The position numbers and the translations under genes were made by a program. From positions 1 to 38,316 of the forward strand of contig DIFZ01000006.1 in assembly GCA_002419385.1 (NCBI GenBank): 38,316 bases of DNA, read 5' to 3'. The notes beneath the pieces were generated by a model. That model saw only the letters and a list, made by a program, of their open reading frames with translations, searched no databases and was not told the DNA's origin. Positions 31,782-38,316 of the stretch are shown here, piece after piece; the stretch's first letter is position 1, and each line of letters opens with the position of its first letter. Source of the DNA: Geobacter sp. UBA5735. Lineage in GTDB: Bacteria > Desulfobacterota > Desulfuromonadia > Geobacterales > Geobacteraceae.

Positions 31782-32654
31782 CTAATGCCCCATCGCGCCG
31801 ATCATGGCATCGGCCATCTTTGCGGGGCTTGCCGCAACGCGTACTCCGCATTCCTGCAGCGTGCGGATCTTGTCCTCCGCCTTTCCCTTGCCGCCGCTGA
31901 TGATGGCGCCCGCATGGCCCATGCGCTTGCCCGGGGGGGCTGTCCGGCCGGCGATGAAGGCCGCAACCGGCTTTTTCATGTTCTCCCGGATCCAGAGCGC
32001 CGCTTCTTCCTCGGCGGCGCCGCCGATCTCGCCGATCAGGAAGACCCCCTCCGTCTCGGGATCGTCGTTGAACAGGCACAGGGCGTCAAGGAAATCGACG
32101 CCGATGATGGGGTCGCCGCCGATGCCGATGCAGGTGGACTGGCCGAGTCCCGTGACCGTCAACTGCTTCACCGCCTCGTAGGTCAGGGTGCCGCTGCGGG
32201 AAACCACCCCTATTTTGCCCTTCGTGTGGATATCGCCCGGCATGATGCCGATCTTGCACTCTCCGGGAGTGATGATCCCCGGGCAGTTAGGCCCGATGAG
32301 GCGGGTGGAGGAATCCGCGAGGCTCCTCTTCACCAGCACCATGTCGCGCACCGGAACCCCCTCGGTGATGCAGACCGCCAGCCCCACGCCCGCTGCAGCC
32401 GCTTCGAGGATGGCATCAGCAGCTCCGGGGGGCGGGACGAAGATCATGGAAACGTCGGCGCCGGTGGCCGTGACTGCCTGCTCGACCGTGTCGAACACCG
32501 GTATGCCTTCGATGACCGTGCCACCTTTGCCGGGTGTAACGCCAGCGACAATGTTCGTGCCGTAGTCGCGGCACTGGCGCGTATGGAACAGGCCGGTCCG
32601 GCCCGTTATCCCCTGGACGACAATTTTCGAATCCCTGTTTACAAGAACGGACAT
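31782..32654 (-). CDS. sucD: Succinyl-CoA ligase (ADP-forming) alpha subunit
   Basis: This 290-residue subunit of the TCA-cycle enzyme interconverts succinyl-CoA and succinate with nucleotide. The CoA-binding Rossmann domain starts SKIVVQGITGRTG. The phosphohistidine is His247 (GKRMGHAGAIISGG). GPNCPGIITPGECKIGIMPG is the family signature. It follows sucC by 20 bases, so the subunits are cotranslated for 1:1 assembly. Normal length. Confidence 0.97.
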   Translation of the reverse strand: MSVLVNRDSKIVVQGITGRTGLFHTRQCRDYGTNIVAGVTPGKGGTVIEGIPVFDTVEQAVTATGADVSMIFVPPPGAADAILEAAAAGVGLAVCITEGVPVRDMVLVKRSLADSSTRLIGPNCPGIITPGECKIGIMPGDIHTKGKIGVVSRSGTLTYEAVKQLTVTGLGQSTCIGIGGDPIIGVDFLDALCLFNDDPETEGVFLIGEIGGAAEEEAALWIRENMKKPVAAFIAGRTAPPGKRMGHAGAIISGGKGKAEDKIRTLQECGVRVAASPAKMADAMIGAMGH

Positions 32655-32674
32655 GGTATACCCCGTAGTGTGTG

Positions 32675-33844
32675 TTATGACTGCAGTTTGCCGACCTGGC
32701 TGACGATCTTCTCCACACCATCGGCAAGAAAGTTGGTGTAATCCACGTTCAGCCCCGAAGCCAGGAGAATTTCCCTCCCCTTGTCCACCAGGGTGCCGTC
32801 CATCCTCACCACGATGGGGAGTGTGCAGCCGACCTGGGCGGCGGCGTCCACGATCCCCTCGGCAATCACATCGCAGCGCATAATGCCGCCGAATATGTTG
32901 ACGAAGACCCCCTGCACGTCGGGGTCATCCAGTATGATCTTGAACGCCTCGGCAACCCGCTCCCGACTGGCTCCGCCCCCCACGTCGAGGAAGTTGGCCG
33001 GTGCTCCGCCGAATTCGTTGAGCATGTCCAGCGTCGCCATGGCGAGGCCCGCACCGTTCACCATGCAGCCGATGTTGCCCCGCAGCTTGATGTAGGACAG
33101 TTCGAACTCTCCCGCGGTGATCTCAAGGGGGTCCAGTTGGGAGTAATCCAGCAGTTCCGGGTATTCCGGATGCCGGAACAGCGCATTGTCGTCGAAATTG
33201 ATCTTGGCGTCCATGGCCAGAAGCCAGTCCGTTCTGGTTATCACCAGCGGGTTGATCTCCACCAGGGAACAGTCCTTTTCGAGACAGCAGCGATAGAGGT
33301 TCATCATCAGCCTGACGCAGTCTTCGCAGAGGCTGCCCTGCATCCCCAGCGCCAGAGCCAGCTTGCGGGCCTGGTAGGTGCGCAGCCCCATGAACGGGTC
33401 GATGGTCAGGATATGGATCTTCTCCGGGGATGTGGCGGCAAGGGCCTCGATCTCCATGCCCCCCTCAGCGGAAGCGATCAGGCAGTAGCGGGAACTCTGG
33501 CGGTCGAGGGTTATGGACAGGTAGAATTCGCGGGCGATCTCCACCGGCTCCTCCACCAGGATCCTCCTGCAGATGAGGCCCTCGGGCCCGGTCTGGTGGG
33601 TCACCAGCTTCCGGCCGAACAGGTCCTTGGCCACCTGCAGCGCTTCCTCCGGATCGGCCACCAGGCGCACCCCCCCGGCCTTGCCGCGGCCTCCGGCGTA
33701 GATCTGGGCCTTGACGACACAGCGCCCCCCCAGTTCCTTGGCGGTCCGTTCCACCTGGTCGGCGGTCATGGCCAGCCGCCCCCGGGGGACCGGAATGCCG
33801 AACGAGCGAAGGATTTCCTTGGCCTGGTATTCGTGTATATTCAT
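32675..33844 (-). CDS. sucC: Succinyl-CoA ligase (ADP-forming) beta subunit
   Basis: This 389-residue ATP-grasp subunit carries nucleotide specificity and binds succinate. It starts MNIHEYQAKEILRSFGIPVP, has an ATP-binding GGRGKAGGVRL and the VEINPLVIT segment, and ends with the CoA-ligase domain (NIGCMVNGAGLAMATLD, NIFGGIMRCD). The ATG at 33844 has GGAG six bases upstream; a longer frame would start in the promoter. The promoter is in the short gap to the upstream dehydrogenase gene. Confidence 0.97.
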   Translation of the reverse strand: MNIHEYQAKEILRSFGIPVPRGRLAMTADQVERTAKELGGRCVVKAQIYAGGRGKAGGVRLVADPEEALQVAKDLFGRKLVTHQTGPEGLICRRILVEEPVEIAREFYLSITLDRQSSRYCLIASAEGGMEIEALAATSPEKIHILTIDPFMGLRTYQARKLALALGMQGSLCEDCVRLMMNLYRCCLEKDCSLVEINPLVITRTDWLLAMDAKINFDDNALFRHPEYPELLDYSQLDPLEITAGEFELSYIKLRGNIGCMVNGAGLAMATLDMLNEFGGAPANFLDVGGGASRERVAEAFKIILDDPDVQGVFVNIFGGIMRCDVIAEGIVDAAAQVGCTLPIVVRMDGTLVDKGREILLASGLNVDYTNFLADGVEKIVSQVGKLQS

Positions 33845-33880
33845 GAAATCTCCGTGGATAAGGAATGACAAACGGATCCC

Positions 33881-33909
33881 AGTATAGCGGGACGGAAGGG
33901 ATAATTCAA
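33881..33909 (-). promoter_or_regulatory. Predicted sucCD promoter
   Basis: On the minus strand TTGAAT (33909-33904) and TATACT (33886-33881, five of six) are 17 bases apart, and the start codon lies 37 bases beyond. Independent control from the upstream dehydrogenase is implied. Confidence 0.6.
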
Positions 33910-33937
33910 GGGAAAGGAACGTCGGCCGCGCCACGAA

Positions 33938-35557
33938 TCAGAGTATGAAATCAGTTGACAGAAAATGTGACTTCCGCTCCTTGACGATGTTGGTGATGAT
34001 CTCCCGGTTGTCGTCCGTATCGCGCGCGGAAACCACGATGCGGATGGAAAATATCCGCAGGGCGTCGGAAACCGACTGGGTGCCTTCCGCCGAGTCTTTC
34101 CTGCCGTTGAAGGGGAAGGTATCCGGGCTTCTCTGGCACTGGCTGTTGATGTTGATGCGGCAGACCTGGTTGACCAGTGAATCCACCAGCTGGGCCAGGA
34201 GATCCCCGTCCCGGCCGAAGATGCTGGCCTGCTGGCCGTAATTGGAGGACACCACGTACTCGATGGGCTCACGGATGCTGTCATAGGGCACCACTGGGAT
34301 AACCGGTCCGAACTGCTCCTCCCCGTAAAGGCGCATCCCCGGCCCGACCGGGTAGATGAGAGCCGGATAGAAAAACGAAGCCCCGCACGTACCGCCCCCT
34401 GCGTTGATCACCTCAGCTCCCCGTGTGCGCGCATCCTCAACCAGACCCGTCAGGTAGTCGGGCTTCTCCGGCTCGGGCAGGGGAGTTATGGTGACCCCTT
34501 CCTCCCACGGCATCCCGCATTTCAACCTGGCGATCCCTCCGGCCATCTTTTCCAGAAAGGCATCGGCGATGCTCCTGTGAACGAACAGTATCTTGAGCGC
34601 AGTGCAGCGCTGTCCGTTGTAGGTGAGACTGCCGCGGATGCACTCGGCCGCAGCCAGATCAAGATCGGCATCAGGCAGGACGATGGCGGGATTCTTGGCG
34701 TCCAGCCCCAGGACACAGCGCAGCCGGTGTGGCCGGGGGTGTGTCCTGCGCAGTGCGTCGGCGACACGGTTGGTCCCGATGAAAGCGAGGACATCCACCA
34801 TGCCCGACTCCATGAGCGGCGGAATAATGGCTTCGCCTTCTCCATACACAGTATTGATGACACCGGCAGGGAACGAGTCACGGAAAGCCTCGAGCAGAGG
34901 CTGGAACAGGAGGATCCCGAATCGGGGGGGTTTCATGACCAGGGTGTTCCCCATGATGAGGGCCGGGATGAGCGTCGTAAACGTCTCGTACAGCGGAAAG
35001 TTGTACGGGCCCATGCAGAGGACCACGCCGAGGGGGGCACGGCGGATCTGGCCGATGATGCCCTGCTGGATGACGAACCGGGAGGAAACCCGGTCCAGTT
35101 CCTTGAGCGCCTCGATGGTTTCCCGGATGTAGGCTGTGGCCCGGTCGAATTCTCGCTCCGCCTCCCGCCATGACTTGCCGATTTCCCAGGAGAGCAGCCT
35201 GACGATCTCCTCCCGCTTCTCCAGCATGGCGCGGGTAAAGCGCTGAACGCACTGGATCCTCTCCCCCACCGACATGGTGGGCCACGGCCCCCGGCCGTTG
35301 GCATAGGCACCTACCGCTACGGAAAGGGCCTCCAGCGCCGCCTGTTCGGACAACAGGGGGCATGCCCCCACGTGCTGCCGCTGCTCCTGCCCGGCCCTTT
35401 TGACCCAGACCGGGGACAGGACATCCATCATCGGGCCGTCCCACTGCCGCAGGCAGCCGTCCACCAGGTAGTAATCCTGGCAAACGGGTTTTATTATACG
35501 GAATTCTTCTGGTATGTCGCTATCCCCGGGGATAGGCGAATCGAAAGCATCGTTCAT
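33938..35557 (-). CDS. GapN-like aldehyde dehydrogenase (NADP-dependent glyceraldehyde-3-phosphate dehydrogenase-like)
   Basis: This 539-residue protein belongs to the aldehyde dehydrogenase superfamily. It resembles a GapN-like branch with MGPYNFPLYETFTTLIPAL and FPFNGRKDSAEGTQSVSDAL. The catalytic cysteine is Cys318 (TYNGQRCTALK). The general base, usually Glu in an ELGGK motif, is not at its normal place: the segment reads GLDAKNP (284-290), as in related proteins I recall reading GLEAKNP. EEQFGPV and the NAD(P)-binding MKPPRFG are present. A GapN role (oxidising glyceraldehyde-3-phosphate to 3-phosphoglycerate with NADPH) is plausible but unproven. It has its own promoter. Confidence 0.85.
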   Translation of the reverse strand: MNDAFDSPIPGDSDIPEEFRIIKPVCQDYYLVDGCLRQWDGPMMDVLSPVWVKRAGQEQRQHVGACPLLSEQAALEALSVAVGAYANGRGPWPTMSVGERIQCVQRFTRAMLEKREEIVRLLSWEIGKSWREAEREFDRATAYIRETIEALKELDRVSSRFVIQQGIIGQIRRAPLGVVLCMGPYNFPLYETFTTLIPALIMGNTLVMKPPRFGILLFQPLLEAFRDSFPAGVINTVYGEGEAIIPPLMESGMVDVLAFIGTNRVADALRRTHPRPHRLRCVLGLDAKNPAIVLPDADLDLAAAECIRGSLTYNGQRCTALKILFVHRSIADAFLEKMAGGIARLKCGMPWEEGVTITPLPEPEKPDYLTGLVEDARTRGAEVINAGGGTCGASFFYPALIYPVGPGMRLYGEEQFGPVIPVVPYDSIREPIEYVVSSNYGQQASIFGRDGDLLAQLVDSLVNQVCRININSQCQRSPDTFPFNGRKDSAEGTQSVSDALRIFSIRIVVSARDTDDNREIITNIVKERKSHFLSTDFIL

Positions 35558-35604
35558 CGGAGTTCTCCTGGCGGCAGTATCGGTATGCGCGGTTCAAATG
35601 ATGC

Positions 35605-35634
35605 ATAGTAGTACAGCAGGGGTGTTTCTGTCAA
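35605..35634 (-). promoter_or_regulatory. Predicted promoter of the GapN-like gene
   Basis: On the minus strand a perfect TTGACA (35634-35629) and TACTAT (35610-35605) are 18 bases apart, with the start codon about 48 bases further on after an AGGAGA site. Confidence 0.6.
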
Positions 35635-35786
35635 AGAGTACTCAGACGGGAAAACGGATCGGGGAAAATCGTGGACACAGGTTCGCGCTGTCCGCGCAAA
35701 TCACCGAAAACAGAAGAGAAACATATACGGGCAAGCTCCCGGCAAGACAGGTATCGCCGGAGTGACGATTTTTTACGAGAGCATCT

Positions 35787-37403
35787 TTATTGATTGCTGT
35801 ATTCCATTCTGTTGTCGAGTATATGATTTGTTCCGGCCTCCTTTGAGGAATAAATTGTATACTTCAACTTGTACGTATGATTGGCCTTGAAAACATTATC
35901 ATCGACGACATTACCACTCGATCTCCCCTCTATCTGTACTTCAGTTGCGTACGTGCTGTGCTGCGCGGCTTTTTTGCCATTATCCAGAAAATTGTTTCTT
36001 GTGATGTGATTTTGGTATGCATCATTCAAATAGACGCCCCTGACACCATTTTCGTTGATTCGGTTGTTCGCGATATGGTTATCATGGCAATTTTCATGAG
36101 CTATATCAATACCGTCGTGTTCATTGTTTTTCAATATGTTTTCGATTATCCTGTTGTTCGCGGAACCATGATTCAGCAGTATTCCATCCCGATTATTTGA
36201 AAATTCACTTTTGCTGATGGTGAGACGCATGCACTTCTTGCAGCTAAATCCCGCATGCTTTGCAGAATCTGTCGCCATGAAATTCGTTATTTCTCCCCCA
36301 TCGACATAACTCAAAGACACATTATTGCCACCAGAGCCAGTTACGGAAGTGCCTTTCAAGATTACATTCTTCGATGTTTCTGTTTCGTTGAGTCCAGTCA
36401 CTTCAATACCGTTCGACCCTGTATTCGATACGGTACATCCATCAATGGATACCCGCCCTTCGCTTCGAAATATGCCTATTCCGACTCCATTTGCATTTTC
36501 TACTGTAATGTCTTGCAGATTCACATCAGAAGATTGATCCAGATAAACTGCGTGCCGCTTTGCATTTATGATTTTAGTTCCTCTGATGTCCCAGTTTTTG
36601 CTGCCATTTGTACTGTACAATGCAGCTAAAAAGTCACCCGAATTATTTCTGTTCCCATCAATCACCCCTCCGACTATTTGCACGTAATCAGCATTATCAC
36701 CACCAAAGATGTAATTGCATTTAGTCTTATCTGATTTCTTTATCAGTGTCTTTTCACCCATAATCAAAAAAGTGTTGCTCGGTATCTTAATGTTCCCGTC
36801 TACGATATACCTACCATCTGGAACCATTATTTTCGCACCATCAATATAAGCAGCTATTTTCATCATCGCCAAAAAACCTGCAGTATGATTCGCATCGGGA
36901 CCTTTTTCGGTATCAAATGATTTTATAGTTAAACTCTGAGTTGATTTGTCAATCTTCCTTAAGTCAATGAAATTATAGAGAGACGTGCTCTTGTCATAAA
37001 CTCCCAGGTACAGTGGAATGCCAAAGGAATCGACAGAAAATCTGTTTGATAATTTCAGCTCCGTCTGGTCAACATAGACATAATAAAATGCATTCGATTG
37101 AACAGGGTCGAAAGTGATCGTCAACGTGTATTCTTTGCCGAATACATGCATATCGGTAGTATCATGCACAATCATACCATCGCTTATTGAAACTTTCCCC
37201 GCTACGTTTTCAAGATCAAACCCCGAGACAATCCTGTATCCGTTTTTCACTTCCAAAAACCTGTTAATTTCTGAAAAGTCATCATAAGTTGATGTACCAT
37301 TGCTCTCTGCATTATTCACAGACATAGACAATGTCACCACAAATAACAGAATCACCAGACCAATAGTATATATTTTACGACACAACAAATTTACATATTT
37401 CAA
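35787..37403 (-). CDS. Exported right-handed parallel beta-helix protein
   Basis: This 538-residue protein begins with a signal peptide (about 1-34, with a hydrophobic core IGLVILLFVVTLSMSV). A pectate-lyase-3/glycosidase-like opening follows (VPDGRYIVDGNIKIPSNTFL). Then comes a long right-handed beta-helix with regularly spaced Asn/Gly-rich rungs (for example GVGIGIFRSEGRVSIDGCTV, NNEHDGIDIAHENCHDNHI). The fold is typical of polysaccharide lyases, epimerases and hydrolases; I see no definite catalytic set. The start appears to be a TTG at 37403 with GGAG eight bases upstream. The gene is far more AT-rich than its neighbours, which suggests transfer. It may act on surface polysaccharide. Confidence 0.85.
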   Translation of the reverse strand: MKYVNLLCRKIYTIGLVILLFVVTLSMSVNNAESNGTSTYDDFSEINRFLEVKNGYRIVSGFDLENVAGKVSISDGMIVHDTTDMHVFGKEYTLTITFDPVQSNAFYYVYVDQTELKLSNRFSVDSFGIPLYLGVYDKSTSLYNFIDLRKIDKSTQSLTIKSFDTEKGPDANHTAGFLAMMKIAAYIDGAKIMVPDGRYIVDGNIKIPSNTFLIMGEKTLIKKSDKTKCNYIFGGDNADYVQIVGGVIDGNRNNSGDFLAALYSTNGSKNWDIRGTKIINAKRHAVYLDQSSDVNLQDITVENANGVGIGIFRSEGRVSIDGCTVSNTGSNGIEVTGLNETETSKNVILKGTSVTGSGGNNVSLSYVDGGEITNFMATDSAKHAGFSCKKCMRLTISKSEFSNNRDGILLNHGSANNRIIENILKNNEHDGIDIAHENCHDNHIANNRINENGVRGVYLNDAYQNHITRNNFLDNGKKAAQHSTYATEVQIEGRSSGNVVDDNVFKANHTYKLKYTIYSSKEAGTNHILDNRMEYSNQ

Positions 37404-37464
37404 TGAAATACTCCGGTGTTCCTATTATTTCTATCACGAGTGTCACGCAGCTGAACATGAATCT

Positions 37465-37490
37465 AACTAGTTTCCGGATGGAAACTAGTT
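37465..37490. terminator. Perfect palindrome overlapping the HAD gene stop
   Basis: AACTAGTTTCC (37465-37475) and GGAAACTAGTT (37480-37490) form a perfect 11-bp stem with a four-base loop. The right arm contains the HAD gene's stop codon (37485-37487). It could terminate the minus-strand HAD transcript, though no T tract follows. Confidence 0.5.
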
Positions 37491-38204
37491 CGCAAAAGAG
37501 CGCAAGAAGTCTATAGGATCTCCAAACTGGTTCGCAACATAGGGGGGCAATTTATCGAGCGGTTTTCCCTGGTTTATATATATACAGCGCAGACCTTTTA
37601 TTTCCGACGCCCGTTCCAAGTTGGACAAGGTATCTTCGACAAAAAAGGTGTGTTCCGGATCGGCATCCATAAGCTCCAAAGCGATTCTCAGGGGCTTTGT
37701 GCTTTCCGCCTTTTTGACGAAGCCAACCTGATCAAGCCCTAAAATTGCTTTCGGGTCAAAGAACGGCAATATGCCTAATTTTTCAAGCGCAGGTATGCCA
37801 AAGCTCTCCATGCAGCATTGTGATAAAATGCCGTGCTTGACGCACCTGCTGATTGCACAAAAAGCATCAACCAAATCTTTCGTGTCATCGAAAACAACAG
37901 GACAATGTCTTATCAGCAATTCGAAAAGCTTGGCGTAGTGTTTTTTGAACAGACGAAGCCGCGTTTCTTCCAAATCGAGCCCGTAATGAATGATCACCGG
38001 AATAAATGCGCCATAGCAGTCATGAAATGTATTATAGCATTCGTCCACAAGATACTGCGCTTCTTCCGTAGATAACATCGGAAAGATTTCCAAGGCAAGA
38101 TCAACATGGGCATCGTTACAGAGGGCATAATATTTTTCGGAAACGCGAGAAAAAGGATATAAAACGTTACCTACGTCCCAAATAATGTTGGTAGTGTTAT
38201 TCAT
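37485..38204 (-). CDS. HAD-family hydrolase, YihX-like
   Basis: This 239-residue haloacid dehalogenase-type protein has a motif I of the DxGNV form (WDVGNVLYPFS, Asp10). Gly replaces the second Asp, as in YihX-like phosphatases. Motif III Lys lies in VGFVKKAEST and motif IV in FFVEDTLSNLERA. A helical cap lies between. The substrate is unknown; a sugar phosphate or a nucleotide is typical. I chose the ATG at 38204; the longer frame starts with a TTG 12 codons upstream. Like the neighbouring beta-helix gene, it is AT-rich and likely acquired together with it. Confidence 0.85.
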   Translation of the reverse strand: MNNTTNIIWDVGNVLYPFSRVSEKYYALCNDAHVDLALEIFPMLSTEEAQYLVDECYNTFHDCYGAFIPVIIHYGLDLEETRLRLFKKHYAKLFELLIRHCPVVFDDTKDLVDAFCAISRCVKHGILSQCCMESFGIPALEKLGILPFFDPKAILGLDQVGFVKKAESTKPLRIALELMDADPEHTFFVEDTLSNLERASEIKGLRCIYINQGKPLDKLPPYVANQFGDPIDFLRSFAN

Positions 38205-38286
38205 GATCTCAGCTTCCCCGTTACTGTGTAACAGAAACAATCAATAAGCGAAAAGCGGAAAGTGGGATGGCTATACATCTTAATGA

Positions 38287-38315
38287 ATTATATACTCAAC
38301 TTTCGCAGATGGTAA
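38287..38315 (-). promoter_or_regulatory. Candidate promoter of the HAD gene
   Basis: On the minus strand TTACCA (38315-38310) and a perfect TATAAT (38292-38287) are 17 bases apart, about 80 bases before the start codon. The window ends here. Confidence 0.5.
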
Positions 38316-38316
38316 A

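Overview
The window looks like a chromosomal segment of a Geobacter-type bacterium (Desulfuromonadia/Geobacterales, formerly Deltaproteobacteria). This rests on the gene order yicC-gmk-rpoZ-spoT, an mreB/rfbA/mreCD/mrdA/rodA cell-shape cluster, a PpiD-like chaperone divergent from mreB, an AmmeMemoRadiSam radical SAM gene, a Cache-type chemoreceptor, and a GC-rich housekeeping core. Nearly all genes are chromosomal housekeeping genes. No rRNA, tRNA, CRISPR array, complete insertion sequence or complete phage was seen.

Layout. Positions 1-880 are gene-poor: an AT-rich stretch with repeated AAACCAT words, a broken integron-type tyrosine recombinase (about 256-436), and a strong terminator. Next come an exported 5'-nucleotidase lipoprotein, a convergent DUF218 protein, and rpmB. 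From 3.6 to 8.2 kb the minus strand carries yicC, gmk, rpoZ, the bifunctional (p)ppGpp synthetase/hydrolase and ridA. A heptanucleotide tandem repeat lies between yicC and the next minus-strand group (plsC-rnhA-HNH nuclease-HAD phosphatase, tightly overlapping). A radical SAM gene and a small coiled-coil gene diverge at 11.5 kb, followed by an exported MsrA and a chemoreceptor. From 15 to 22 kb is the rod-shape cluster, read mreB, rfbA, RmlC-like epimerase, mreC, mreD, mrdA, rodA; two dTDP-sugar genes sit inside it. The plus strand then has ppiD and purC. A minus-strand run follows: a FmdB zinc ribbon, a CBS-domain manganese pyrophosphatase and a class II aldolase. PatB follows on the plus strand behind a leader with its own terminator. 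Then, on the minus strand, come a YihY-YtxH-DUF948 envelope group, sucCD and a GapN-like dehydrogenase.

The right end (35.8-38.3 kb) is distinctly AT-rich and carries an exported right-handed beta-helix protein and a HAD hydrolase, probably acquired by transfer. The left end is AT-rich too, so a GC-rich core is flanked by accessory DNA.

No single large undescribed system is evident. The items most worth a second look are the recombinase relic with its flanking repeats, the dTDP-sugar pair inside the mre cluster, the cysteine-containing leader and terminator before patB, the palindrome inside the aldolase promoter, the tandem heptamers that supply a stop codon, a reading frame broken by two amber codons at 11.9-12.1 kb, and the AT-rich beta-helix/HAD segment. 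Promoters and terminators were found by eye and are predictions. Family assignments are from recognised motifs, without database searches.
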